DNA from: Pelomonas caseinilytica
GTDB lineage: Bacteria; Pseudomonadota; Gammaproteobacteria; Burkholderiales; Burkholderiaceae_C
NCBI RefSeq assembly: GCF_021353235.1
Contig: NZ_JAJTWT010000003.1
Span: 248,001-312,000, forward strand
Reading direction: 5' to 3'
Length of the DNA: 64,000 nt
This document shows, piece after piece, positions 8,616 to 17,243 of this stretch. The notes under the pieces were generated by a model, which saw nothing but the letters and a program-made list of their open reading frames with translations, did no database searches and was not told the DNA's origin. The number at the start of each line of letters is the position of its first letter. Position 1 is the first letter of the stretch. The translations under genes were made by a program, and so were the position numbers.

Positions 8616-9406
8616 GCGCATCCCAGGCCTCGTCGGCCGGCGGCCGGCTCCAGGGCAAGGTCGCCCTGGTGACCGGCTCGACCCTGGGAATCGGCAAGGC
8701 CGTCGCCCGGCTCTTCGCCGCCGAAGGGGCGCGGGTCGTCCTCAACGGGCTGCCGGCCGAAGCCGGCCTCGGCGAGGCCCTGGTGGCCGAACTCGGCCCG
8801 GACCGCGCCCTCTTCATCGCCGCCGACGTGGCCGACGAGGCCGCCGTGCGCGCCATGGTGGAGCGCGGCGCGGCGCGCTTCGGCCCCATCGACGTGCTCG
8901 TCAACAACGCCGGCATGAACGTCTTCGCCGAGCCGCTGGCCATGACGGCCGAGCAATGGCGGCGCTGCCTGGCCGTCGACCTCGAGGGTGCGCTGCACTG
9001 CAGCCGCGCCGTGCTGCCGGGCATGCTGGCCCGCGGTGGAGGCAGCATCGTCAACATCGCCTCGGTGCATGGCCACCGCATCGTGCCCGACGCCTTTCCC
9101 TACCCCGTGGCCAAGCATGCCCTCATCGGCATGAGCAAGGCCCTGGGCATCCAGTACGCGGCCCGCGGCGTGCGGGTCAACTCCATCTCGCCGGGGCTGA
9201 TCCTGACCGAGCGCATCCAGGCCTGGCTCGACGCCGCCACGCCCGAGGAGGCGCGCCGCCAGGTCGAGCTGCTACCCTGCAAGCGCATCGGCGAACCGGA
9301 AGAGGTGGCCTACACGGCCCTCTTCCTGGCCAGCGACGAAGCCCGCTTCATCAACGCGACCGACATCCTCATCGACGGCGGACGCTCCCAGCTTTTCCAC
9401 GAGTAG
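8612..9406 (+). CDS. SDR-family sugar dehydrogenase (candidate arabinose/galactose 1-dehydrogenase)
   Basis: This 264-residue classical short-chain dehydrogenase has the nucleotide-binding motif TGSTLGIG (21-28), NNAG at 98-101, and the catalytic Ser151, Tyr164 and Lys168 (YPVAK). The C-terminus DILIDGGRSQLF is typical. It overlaps the GH3 stop by 4 bp, so it is translated with the sugar cluster. In that setting it may oxidise the aldose to the lactone opened by the SMP-30 lactonase, giving an oxidative arabinose/galactose route. This role is inference; SDR substrate cannot be read from these motifs. Confidence 0.85.
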   Translation: MSASQASSAGGRLQGKVALVTGSTLGIGKAVARLFAAEGARVVLNGLPAEAGLGEALVAELGPDRALFIAADVADEAAVRAMVERGAARFGPIDVLVNNAGMNVFAEPLAMTAEQWRRCLAVDLEGALHCSRAVLPGMLARGGGSIVNIASVHGHRIVPDAFPYPVAKHALIGMSKALGIQYAARGVRVNSISPGLILTERIQAWLDAATPEEARRQVELLPCKRIGEPEEVAYTALFLASDEARFINATDILIDGGRSQLFHE

Positions 9407-9426
9407 GACCCGCCACCGGCCCACGC

Positions 9427-10383
9427 ATGCCCGATCCGCGCACCGACCGTTTCGTCCGTTCGCACCTCAAGACCCGCCAATTGGTGCTGCTGGTGGAGCT
9501 GGGCCGCCATGGCTCCATCCTGCATGCGGCCCAGGCCGCCCACCTGACCCAGCCGGCGGCCTCCAAGCTGCTGGCCGACCTGGAGCATGCCCTCGGGGTC
9601 AAGCTCTTCGAGCGGCTGCCGCGCGGCGTCGCGCCCACCTGGTATGGAGAGGTCATGATCCGCCGTGCCGGCGCGGCCCTGGCCGAGCTGGACGCCGGCC
9701 ACCAGGAGGTGATGGAGCTGCTGTCGGGCCTGAGCGGGCGTGTGGCCGTCGGCTCGGTGCTGACGCCCTCGGCGACGCTGCTGCCGGCGGCCGTCGTTGC
9801 GCTCAAGGCCCGCCAGCCGCGGGTGCACGTGTCGATCACCGTCGACACCAGCAAGCTGCTGACCGAGCAACTGCGCGGCGGCGGGCTCGACCTCGTCATC
9901 GGCCGCGTGCTCGACAGCGAGTCGGCCGCCCAGCTCAGCTTCGAGCCGCTGACCGACGAGCCCCACAGCCTCATCGTGCGCGCCGGCCATCCGCTCGCCG
10001 GACGCGGCGACCTCAGCCTGGCCGAGCTGGCCCGCCAGAGCTGGATCCTTCCGCCGGGCGGCAGCATCCTGCGCGACCGCCTGACGGCCTTGTTCCTGAC
10101 GGCCGGCCTGGACCAGCCCCAGCAGGCCGTCGAGACCCTGTCCCTGCCCGTGGTGACCAGCCTGCTGTGCCAGTCCGACATGGTGGTGGCGCTGCCGCAG
10201 GAGCTGGTGCAGCCCTATCTGGACACCGGCCTGCTGACCGTGCTGGATTTCGACCTCGGCCTGCGCATGGACGCCTACGGCATCGTCACCCGCCGCGGCC
10301 ACCAGCTCTCGCCCGGCGCCGAGCTGATGCTGGCCTGCCTGCGCGAGGTGGCGCAGCGCCGCCGGGACGAGCCCCGGCCGTAG
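9427..10383 (+). CDS. LysR-family regulator, GbpR type (sugar uptake regulator)
   Basis: The 318-residue protein has an N-terminal winged HTH (RQLVLLVELGRHGSILHAAQ through AASKLLADLEHALGVKLFER) and a LysR substrate domain. The HTH context and the insertion of about 10 residues before it resemble GbpR, the regulator of galactose/arabinose binding-protein genes. It follows the SDR by 20 bp on the same strand, so it ends the cluster rather than diverging from it, which is less common for LysR regulators. It probably controls the arabinose genes upstream in response to sugar. Confidence 0.8.
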   Translation: MPDPRTDRFVRSHLKTRQLVLLVELGRHGSILHAAQAAHLTQPAASKLLADLEHALGVKLFERLPRGVAPTWYGEVMIRRAGAALAELDAGHQEVMELLSGLSGRVAVGSVLTPSATLLPAAVVALKARQPRVHVSITVDTSKLLTEQLRGGGLDLVIGRVLDSESAAQLSFEPLTDEPHSLIVRAGHPLAGRGDLSLAELARQSWILPPGGSILRDRLTALFLTAGLDQPQQAVETLSLPVVTSLLCQSDMVVALPQELVQPYLDTGLLTVLDFDLGLRMDAYGIVTRRGHQLSPGAELMLACLREVAQRRRDEPRP

Positions 10384-10410
10384 ACGCCGGGCGTCGCCGG
10401 AGGCCTGCCT

Positions 10411-10429
10411 TGGCGTGGATGCCACGCCA
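10411..10429. repeat. Perfect 8-bp inverted repeat after the GbpR-type gene
   Basis: TGGCGTGG and CCACGCCA are exact reverse complements separated by ATG. The repeat lies 28 bp after the LysR stop and about 80 bp before the next gene. No T-run follows, so it may be a weak transcription pause or a regulator site for the lyase gene. Confidence 0.4.
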
Positions 10430-10511
10430 GCCGTCACAGGATGAAACCGTACCCCGCCTGTCGCCGGGTGTGGCAACAGAATGCGCGTCCGCTTTCTTCT
10501 GGCTGCCCCAC

Positions 10512-12713
10512 ATGACGGATTTCGACCTTGACGCCTTCCTCATGCCCGACGCGACCCGCCGGCAGTGGCTGCAGCGCGCCCTGCTGACCGGCGGCTCGGC
10601 CCTGGGCCTGGCCGGCTGCAGCGGCGGCGGTGCGGGGGCGCCGGGCGATGTGGCGGCGGGCGCGGGCGGCGCCTCGGCCCCGGCCGATGCGGTGGCCGGC
10701 AGCGCCCCGAAGGCCAAGGCCTTCACCCATCCCGGCCTGCTCCACACCGAAGCCGACTTCGCCCGCATGCGGAGCCAGATCGCCGCCAGGCGCGAGCCCT
10801 GGGTCAGCGGCTACCGGGCGCTGACGTCCAGCAGCCGGGCGCGGCTGGGGGGCGTGCCGCAGCCGCTGGCCACCGTCGTGCGAGGCGGCGATGGCGAGAA
10901 CTTCCGCACCATGGTCGAGGACGTGCAGCGCGCCTACCAGCTCGCGCTGCGCTGGAAGGTCTCCGGCGACACGGCCTACGCCGACCTGGCGGTGACCTAC
11001 GTCAACGCCTGGGTGTCGACGATGACGACGCTGACCGGCAACGCCGACCGCTTCATCGCCGCCGGCATCTATGGCTACCAGTGGGCCAACGCGGCCGAGA
11101 TCCTGCGCACCTACGCTGGCTGGGCCGCGGCCGACGTGGCGGCCTGCCAGCGCTGGCTGCTCGCCGTGTTCTACCCGCTGACCAGCAGCTTCCTGAAGGA
11201 CCACAACGGCTCCAACATCACCAACTACTGGGCCTCCTGGGACCTGCTGACGCTGGCCGGCATGCTGTCCTTCGGCGTGTTCTGCGACCGCCGCGACATC
11301 TACGACGAGGCGCTGGGCTACTTCAATCACGGCCGGGGCAACGGCGCGCTGCAGCACATGGTCTACGCCCGCCATCCCGGCCACCTCGGGCAGTGGCAGG
11401 AAAGCGGCCGTGACCAGGGGCACTCGACGCTGAGCATCAGCATGGCGGCCTGCCTGTGCGAGATGGCCTGGAACCAGGGCGACGACCTCTACGGCCTCGA
11501 CGACAACCGCCTGCTGGCCGGTGCCGAGTACGTGGCCCAGTCCAACCTGCGCGACGCCGCCGGCAACTTCTACGCACAGCCCTTCTACACCTACAGCAAC
11601 CGCCAGGGCACGATGACCGTCGTGTCCGATTCGGGCCGGCCCAACTACCGGCCGTGCTGGGAAGCCATCTACAACCACTACGCCAAGCGCCGGGGCCTGG
11701 CGGCGCCCTGGGTCGGGGCGCTGGCCGCGCAGCTCCGGCCCGAAGGCAACACCTGGCTCGGCGACGACCTGAGCTTCGGCACGCTGACCTACTCGCGTGA
11801 TGCCGAGGCCACTCGCGTGCCGCCCAGCGGCCTGCAGGCCATCGTGCGCGGCGGCGCGGTGCAGCTGTCGTGGTGGGGCACGGCCGAGGCCGCTGCCTAT
11901 GCCGTCGAGCGCATGCCGTCGGGCTCGGCCACCGCCACCGTGCTGGGCCAGGTCCAGGCGGGCGAGGTGTGCACCTGGACGGACGCCTCCGCCGCCCGCG
12001 GGCAGTGGCAATACCAGGTCAGGGCGCTCGACGGCGCGGGCGCGACGCTGGCGGTGTCGGCCGCGGCGGCGGCCGATCTCGACGTGCCGCTGCTGCTCAG
12101 CCTGCCCCTCGACGAGGGCCAGGGCACGGTCGCCCAGGACGCCAGCGGGCACGGCCTGAACGCCGTGCTCAAGGGCGGAGCCTCCTGGGACAGCGGCCGG
12201 CAGGCCGGCCGCCAGGCGCTGGCGCTGGACGGGGCCACGGGTCATCTCGAAATGCCGGCCGGCCTGCTCCACGGCGTTGGCGACGTGAGCCTGTCGGTCT
12301 GGGTCTGGTGGAGCGGCGTGGGCAGCGGCAACGCCCGTGTCTTCGATCTCGGCTCCAGCGACATCACCTACCTGGCCCTGCTGCTGAGCCGCGACACGAT
12401 GCGGGTCAGCGTGACCAACACCAGCTACTTCGGCGAGCAGACCGTCTCGACCGGCGCGCTGGCCCAGGGCCGCTGGGTGCATCTGGCCGTCACGCTGCGC
12501 GATCGCACCTGCACCCTCTACGTCGACGGCGTCGCGGCCGCATCCATCGCCACCATGGACCTGGCGCCCTACCAGCTCGGCGCGACGACGCAGAACTGGC
12601 TGGGCCGGGCGCAGTACGGCCAGGACCCTTTCTTCAAGGGCCGGCTGCAGGACTTCCGCATCTACGGCGGCGCCCTGGATGCCGCCGCCGTCCAGGTGCT
12701 GGCCCGGGGCTGA
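10512..12713 (+). CDS. Tat-type lipoprotein with alginate-lyase-fold and LamG domains
   Basis: The 733-residue protein starts with a twin-arginine-like signal (TRRQWLQ at 15-21) and a lipobox LAGC with Cys36, so it should be exported folded and lipid-anchored. Residues about 75-370 look like the alginate lyase/(alpha/alpha) toroid family PF05426: FTHPGLLHTEADFARMRSQI, GYQWANAAEILR, NITNYWASWD, GQWQESGRDQGHS. A fibronectin-like stretch follows, then a LamG/concanavalin-like jelly roll from about residue 520 (LSLPLDEGQGTVAQDASGHG), a carbohydrate-binding fold. The likely job is cleavage of an anionic polysaccharide at the cell surface. The gene stands alone between the LysR gene and the convergent kinase, whose stop is only 3 bp away. 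Exact substrate unknown. Confidence 0.8.
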   Translation: MTDFDLDAFLMPDATRRQWLQRALLTGGSALGLAGCSGGGAGAPGDVAAGAGGASAPADAVAGSAPKAKAFTHPGLLHTEADFARMRSQIAARREPWVSGYRALTSSSRARLGGVPQPLATVVRGGDGENFRTMVEDVQRAYQLALRWKVSGDTAYADLAVTYVNAWVSTMTTLTGNADRFIAAGIYGYQWANAAEILRTYAGWAAADVAACQRWLLAVFYPLTSSFLKDHNGSNITNYWASWDLLTLAGMLSFGVFCDRRDIYDEALGYFNHGRGNGALQHMVYARHPGHLGQWQESGRDQGHSTLSISMAACLCEMAWNQGDDLYGLDDNRLLAGAEYVAQSNLRDAAGNFYAQPFYTYSNRQGTMTVVSDSGRPNYRPCWEAIYNHYAKRRGLAAPWVGALAAQLRPEGNTWLGDDLSFGTLTYSRDAEATRVPPSGLQAIVRGGAVQLSWWGTAEAAAYAVERMPSGSATATVLGQVQAGEVCTWTDASAARGQWQYQVRALDGAGATLAVSAAAAADLDVPLLLSLPLDEGQGTVAQDASGHGLNAVLKGGASWDSGRQAGRQALALDGATGHLEMPAGLLHGVGDVSLSVWVWWSGVGSGNARVFDLGSSDITYLALLLSRDTMRVSVTNTSYFGEQTVSTGALAQGRWVHLAVTLRDRTCTLYVDGVAAASIATMDLAPYQLGATTQNWLGRAQYGQDPFFKGRLQDFRIYGGALDAAAVQVLARG

Positions 12714-12716
12714 GCC

Positions 12717-14672
12717 TCATCCCGGGCGCCGCGAGCGAACGGCGTCCAGCGCGCTGTCCAGCGCCTCCATCAGCTGGCCCGGGTCCAGGGGCTTGGTCAG
12801 GTAGCGGTAGAAGCCCGCGGCCAGGCCCGAGGCGGCGGCGTCGGGCATGGCGTTGGCGGTCAGCGCGATCACGGGGATATGGGCCGTGCGCGGGTCGCGC
12901 TTGAGGATGGCCTGGGCCTCGCGGCCGCTCATGGCGGGCATGTTGTTGTCCATCAGGATGACGTCGGGCTGCTGCTCGCGCGCCATCTCCACCCCGCTGC
13001 GGCCGTCGCCGGCGGACAGCAGCCTCAGGTCGGGGCGGGTCCTGAGCAGCTCCTCCACCAGCCTCAGGCTGGCGGGGTTGTCCTCCACGTAGAGCACCGT
13101 CGCCGGCGCCCGCCCCTGGCCGCCTTCCGGCGCGACCGCCGCGGCCGGGCTGGCCGAGCGCGCCTCGAGGGCGGGCAGGGGCAGGGGCTCGCTGGCCTGC
13201 AGCTCGACCCAGAACAGGCTGCCGGCGCCGGGCGTGCTCTGCACGCCGATGCGCCCGCCCATCAGCTCCACCAGGCGCTGGGTGACGACCAGGCCGATGC
13301 CCGTGCCCTGTTCGGGCCCGGCCTCCTGGCCGAGGCGGTTGAAGGGCTGGAAGAGGCCCTCGACCTGCTCGGGCCTGAGGCCCAGGCCGGTGTCCTGCAC
13401 GGTGATGCGCGCCAGGCCCTCTCCTTCGGGGCCGCAGCTCACGCGCACCGAGCCCTCGGGGCGGTTGTACTTGATGGCATTGCTGACGAGGTTGAGTAGC
13501 ACCTGCTTGAGCCGCATGCGATCGGCCCGCACCGCCTGCCCGCAGCCCGTCTCGAAGGCGAGGGCGATGCCCCGCTGGGCCGCCATGGGCTCCATCATCT
13601 GGCGGCATTCGGCCAGCAGTTCGTCCAGCAGCACGGGCTCCAGCGACAGCTCGACGTGGCCGCTCTCGATGCGGGCGAGGTGCAGGATCTCGTTGATGAG
13701 GGTCAGCAGGTGCTTGCCCGCGCCGACGATGTGGTCGACGAACTCGCGCCGCCGCTCGGGCCTGGCCTCGCCCAGTTCGCCGCCCAGCAGCTGGCCGAAG
13801 CCGATGATGGCGTTCAGCGGCGTGCGCAGCTCGTGGCTCATGCTGGACAGGAACTCCGACTTCGCGCGGTTGGCCTTCTCGGCCACCTCGGTGGCGCGCT
13901 TGAGGTCCTCGTTGGAGGCCTGCAACTGGGCCGTTCGCTCCTGCACCCGGGCCTCCAGCTCCTGGTTCAGGCGCAGCACCTCGTGGCTGCGGCGCTCGAT
14001 CTCGCCGAGCATGCCGTTGAATGAATCGGCCAGCACGCCGACCTCGTCGTCGGTGGCCTTGACCGCGCGCCGCGAGTAGTCCTGGCGCTGCATCACGTCG
14101 CGCGCCACCTCGCTCATGGCCAGGACGGGTTGCACCACGGCGCGCTGCAGCCGCGCCGACAGCAGCAGCGCCACGCCCAGCGCCGCCAGCGTCACGACGG
14201 CCGCGATGCCGAGGTAGCTGAGCACGCGGTCGTAGAGGGCGTACTCGGCGCGCAGGTAGACCCGGCCGATCTCCCGCCCGCCCTGCATGATGGGCTGCAC
14301 GATGAGCAGGTCGCGGTCGACGTGGCTCACGCCCGCCGGCCCGGCGCTGGCCGGCGGGCGGGCCTCCACCCCCGGCGCCGCGTAGGAGGCGAACATGTCG
14401 CCCTGCGGCCCGTAGATGGCGGCCATGCGGATCTTGGACTGCAGGCGCAGCAGCGCGAGGTTCTCGCTGGCCACGTGGGTATCGTCGAACTCGAGGGCCG
14501 GCGCCGTCGAGCGGCCGAGCAGCTCGGCTTGGGCCCGGAGGTCGCTCACCCAGCCCTTGTGATAGGCGTGCAGGTCGTAGGCGACCATCGCGCCGAGCGC
14601 GACGAGCAGGGCCGCCAGGGTCGTCAGCAGGGTGACGCCCAGCAGCCTGCGTTGGAGGGAGAGTCTGAACAT
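12717..14672 (-). CDS. Hybrid sensor histidine kinase (periplasmic sensor, HAMP, HisKA, HATPase, receiver)
   Basis: The 651-residue protein has a first membrane helix at about 11-32, a periplasmic sensor of about 110 residues, a second helix at about 152-172, HAMP, a coiled coil, HisKA with His280 (FLSSMSHELRTPLNAI), an HATPase domain (LNLVSNAIKYN, DTGLGL, GTGIGLVVT) and a C-terminal receiver with the phospho-acceptor Asp in VILMDNNMP. There is no HPt or output domain and no separate response regulator nearby, so its downstream partner lies elsewhere. Two bases separate it from the YfiR-like gene; with the TonB receptor the three form an operon in which the YfiR protein probably relays an envelope signal to the kinase sensor. 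Confidence 0.9.
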   Translation of the reverse strand: MFRLSLQRRLLGVTLLTTLAALLVALGAMVAYDLHAYHKGWVSDLRAQAELLGRSTAPALEFDDTHVASENLALLRLQSKIRMAAIYGPQGDMFASYAAPGVEARPPASAGPAGVSHVDRDLLIVQPIMQGGREIGRVYLRAEYALYDRVLSYLGIAAVVTLAALGVALLLSARLQRAVVQPVLAMSEVARDVMQRQDYSRRAVKATDDEVGVLADSFNGMLGEIERRSHEVLRLNQELEARVQERTAQLQASNEDLKRATEVAEKANRAKSEFLSSMSHELRTPLNAIIGFGQLLGGELGEARPERRREFVDHIVGAGKHLLTLINEILHLARIESGHVELSLEPVLLDELLAECRQMMEPMAAQRGIALAFETGCGQAVRADRMRLKQVLLNLVSNAIKYNRPEGSVRVSCGPEGEGLARITVQDTGLGLRPEQVEGLFQPFNRLGQEAGPEQGTGIGLVVTQRLVELMGGRIGVQSTPGAGSLFWVELQASEPLPLPALEARSASPAAAVAPEGGQGRAPATVLYVEDNPASLRLVEELLRTRPDLRLLSAGDGRSGVEMAREQQPDVILMDNNMPAMSGREAQAILKRDPRTAHIPVIALTANAMPDAAASGLAAGFYRYLTKPLDPGQLMEALDSALDAVRSRRPG

Positions 14673-14674
14673 GG

Positions 14675-15226
14675 CTAGGACCTGCCTTCCACCCGCCGCG
14701 CCACGCCGAGCAGGCGCACGCTGATCTTGAGCCCGCTTTGCAGGGCCGCGGGCAACAAGATGTCAAAGCGCACCTTGTCGTCGACGACGACGAAATTGAT
14801 CATGCCGGCCGCGTCGCCGGCGTCGAGCTCGGTCACGGTGAGGATGGGCCGGCCGCGTGCCGCCGCCAGCACGGCGGCGGCCTGGTGGGCCATGGCCCGC
14901 GCCACGAAGACGGCGTGCAGGCCCTCGGGCAGCTCGGGCTGCGTGAGCCTCTGCACCTCCACCGGCCGGCCGGCCGCCGAGGCGACCTGCGCGGTGTGGC
15001 GGAACTCGGCCACCACGGCGTCCGGGCCCATCACGCCGATGCGCAAGGGCTCGCCCGGCCCGCCCAGTGCCTCCCGCGGCCACTCCACATAGTTGCCGAA
15101 CTTGCACACGAACGCGGCCTTGACCTGGTACTCGACGGCCTCGTCCTCGCCAGCCCGGGCGCCGAACGCCACGGCCAGGGCCGCGAGCAGCAGCCCGCGG
15201 CGGTCGAGGAAGGCGGCGGCGGCCAT
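14675..15226 (-). CDS. YfiR-family periplasmic protein (DUF4154)
   Basis: The 183-residue product has a signal peptide ending near GARA (about residue 25) and the YfiR family hallmarks: EYQVKAAFVCKFGNYVEWP, LRIGVMGPDAV, and INFVVVDDKVRFDILLPAALQSGLKISVRLL split over the C-terminal half (family known as DUF4154). In Pseudomonas, YfiR is a periplasmic repressor of the diguanylate cyclase YfiN. Here it is instead placed between a TonB receptor and a hybrid kinase, so it likely tunes the kinase. The start ATG overlaps the receptor stop (ATGA), indicating translational coupling. Start is supported by the signal peptide; the frame itself stays open much further upstream. Confidence 0.85.
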   Translation of the reverse strand: MAAAAFLDRRGLLLAALAVAFGARAGEDEAVEYQVKAAFVCKFGNYVEWPREALGGPGEPLRIGVMGPDAVVAEFRHTAQVASAAGRPVEVQRLTQPELPEGLHAVFVARAMAHQAAAVLAAARGRPILTVTELDAGDAAGMINFVVVDDKVRFDILLPAALQSGLKISVRLLGVARRVEGRS

Positions 15227-17166
15227 CAGCGGTAGCGCAGGCGCAGCTGCAGCATCAGTTGGCGGCCAAGTTCGGTGCGTGTCGCCTCGGGCGTGAACTC
15301 GCCATGGCCGCGGTCGAAGAGATTGCGGCCGGCCAGCGCGATCTCGGCCGTCGTGCCGAGCGGCGCGGCCAGGCGCAGGTCCGCCGCCGTGTAGGCCGGC
15401 ACGGTGGGCGCGGACAGGGCGCCGACGTGGCGCAGCATCAGGTCGAGCTCCGCATCGCCGGGCAGGTTGAAGGCCCCGCGCAGCTGCCAGGTCTGCCGCG
15501 GCATGGCGCCCTCGGCGGCGGCGACGGAGTTGGCGGTGTCGATGCTGCCGGGCCGCAAGGCCAGGTGCGGGCGCAGCAGCGTGACGCCGGCATGCAGGCG
15601 GGCGCCCGGGGCCAGCTGCAGGCTGCCCCAGGCCTCGGCGCCGCTGACGCGGCCCCGCATGCCGTTGCCGAAATAGACCGAGGTGCCGCTCGAGGCCAGT
15701 TCCTGGGTGCGGAGGTGGTCGTAGTCGCCGTGGAAGGCGGTGGCCGACAGCGTCAGTGCGGGCAGCGGCTGGCCGCGGTAGCCCAGCTCCAGCACGTCGG
15801 CGGTCTCCGCGCGGAAGCCCGGGCCGCCGTCGAGCAGGTAGGGCGGCTGGGCCGGAATGTAGGCGTCGCGGTCCAGGCGCGAGGGCGCCCGCACGGTGCG
15901 GGCGGCCGAGGCCCACCAGAGGTGGTTGCGTGCCGGCTTCCAGGCCAGGCGCAGGTTGGGCAGGAACTCCGAGCCCGTGTAGTCGTTGCGTTCGACACGC
16001 GCGCCGACGGTGAGATGCAAGTCGCGGCCCAAGGCGATCTCGTCCTGGGCGAACAGGCTGGTCCAGGCCTGGTTCAGCCGCTCGGGCAGGAAGGCGAACT
16101 GCGGCGCACCGTGGCCCACGCGGTCGCGCGAGCGGCGCAGGTCGGCGCCCATCACCAGCGTGTGCGCGGGGGCGGGCTTGAGGCTGTACTGCAGCTCCAG
16201 GTCGGCGATGGTGAGGCCTTCGTCGAAGGTCGGGGGCACCCGCCTCACCGTGCGGTCGACATAGGCCTGCACGCTCAGCCCGCCGGGGCCGAGCGGGCGC
16301 TCCCACCGGGCCAGCAGGCTGGCGCCGGACAGCGTGATGGTGTCCAGCGCGAACTTGACGCCGCCGACGGCGATGCTGCCCGGCTCAGGCTGCCCGTGGT
16401 TGCCGCGGTAGGCCTGGCCCAGCAACGTGAAGCGCTCGCCCGGCCGCCCCCAGTCGGCCCGGAAGCCGCCGCTGAGCAGGTGGCCGGCGTCGTCCACCCG
16501 CTGGCCGGCGGCCGTCTCGGTGGCGCCTTGGTCGGTGCGCTTGACGAAGAGGCGCAGCGCGCCGCCGCCGTCCAGGGCCAGGCCGTGGCGCAGCACGGCG
16601 CCGCGTTCATGGCTGCCGGCCGACAGCGAGGCCAGGCCGCCCTGCGTGTCGGCGGCGCTGCGCGTGATGATGTTGATGACGCCGTTGACGGCGTTGACGC
16701 CCCACAGCGTGCTGCCCGGGCCGCTCGTGACCTCGATGCGCTCGACGTCCTCCAGAGCCAGGTCCTGCACGTCCCAGAACACGCCGGCGAACAGCGGCGT
16801 GTAGACCGAGCGCCCGTCGATGAGGACGAGGAGCTTGTTGGCCGAGTTGCCGTTGAAGCCGCGCGCGCTGATCGCATAGCCGCCGGTGTAGGCCTCGGCC
16901 ACGTGCAGGTTGGGCGCCAGGCGCAGCGCCTCGGGCAGCCGCGTGGCGCCGCTGCGGCGGATGTCGTCGGCCGTGATGACGAAGAGCGAGGCCGGGGCAT
17001 CGGCCAGGCGCTGCTCGCGGCGCGAGGCGGAGGTGATGGTGACGTTGCCCAGCTCCTCGAGGCTGAGGTCCACGAGGTTGGGCTGGGCCGCCGCGGGCCG
17101 GCCGCAGAGCAGGGCGGCCAGCGCGAACGCCGGAGCGCAGCCGGACCGGCTCGTGGTCTTGCGCAT
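15226..17166 (-). CDS. TonB-dependent outer-membrane receptor
   Basis: The 646-residue protein has a signal peptide (cleavage near GRPAAA), an early DLSLEELGNVTITSASRR segment, a plug domain (APASLFVITADDIRRSGA, ARGFNGNSANKLLVLIDGRS, IEVTSGPGSTLWGVNAVNG) and a beta-barrel ending in an aromatic/basic strand LMLQLRLRYR. Ligand cannot be assigned; the DGRSVYTPLFAGVFWD type is common among receptors found beside YfiR and kinase genes. ATG at 17166 has GGGAGG just upstream. It is first of three overlapping or closely spaced genes, so the receptor may act as a sensor input for the kinase as well as a transporter. Confidence 0.9.
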   Translation of the reverse strand: MRKTTSRSGCAPAFALAALLCGRPAAAQPNLVDLSLEELGNVTITSASRREQRLADAPASLFVITADDIRRSGATRLPEALRLAPNLHVAEAYTGGYAISARGFNGNSANKLLVLIDGRSVYTPLFAGVFWDVQDLALEDVERIEVTSGPGSTLWGVNAVNGVINIITRSAADTQGGLASLSAGSHERGAVLRHGLALDGGGALRLFVKRTDQGATETAAGQRVDDAGHLLSGGFRADWGRPGERFTLLGQAYRGNHGQPEPGSIAVGGVKFALDTITLSGASLLARWERPLGPGGLSVQAYVDRTVRRVPPTFDEGLTIADLELQYSLKPAPAHTLVMGADLRRSRDRVGHGAPQFAFLPERLNQAWTSLFAQDEIALGRDLHLTVGARVERNDYTGSEFLPNLRLAWKPARNHLWWASAARTVRAPSRLDRDAYIPAQPPYLLDGGPGFRAETADVLELGYRGQPLPALTLSATAFHGDYDHLRTQELASSGTSVYFGNGMRGRVSGAEAWGSLQLAPGARLHAGVTLLRPHLALRPGSIDTANSVAAAEGAMPRQTWQLRGAFNLPGDAELDLMLRHVGALSAPTVPAYTAADLRLAAPLGTTAEIALAGRNLFDRGHGEFTPEATRTELGRQLMLQLRLRYR

Positions 17167-17243
17167 CCTCCCTCCCCGCGTGAGCTTGGTCGCTGCACGA
17201 TAGCGCAGCGGCTCTCCGGGGGCAACGCGTGGATGAGTTAGGG

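Noticed and set aside
4692..8621. Very long minus-strand open frame (about 1309 residues) across araG, araH and bglX
   Set aside because: It is an antisense shadow of strongly supported genes in GC-rich DNA; its translation is low-complexity His/Gly/Ala/Val-rich and matches no family.
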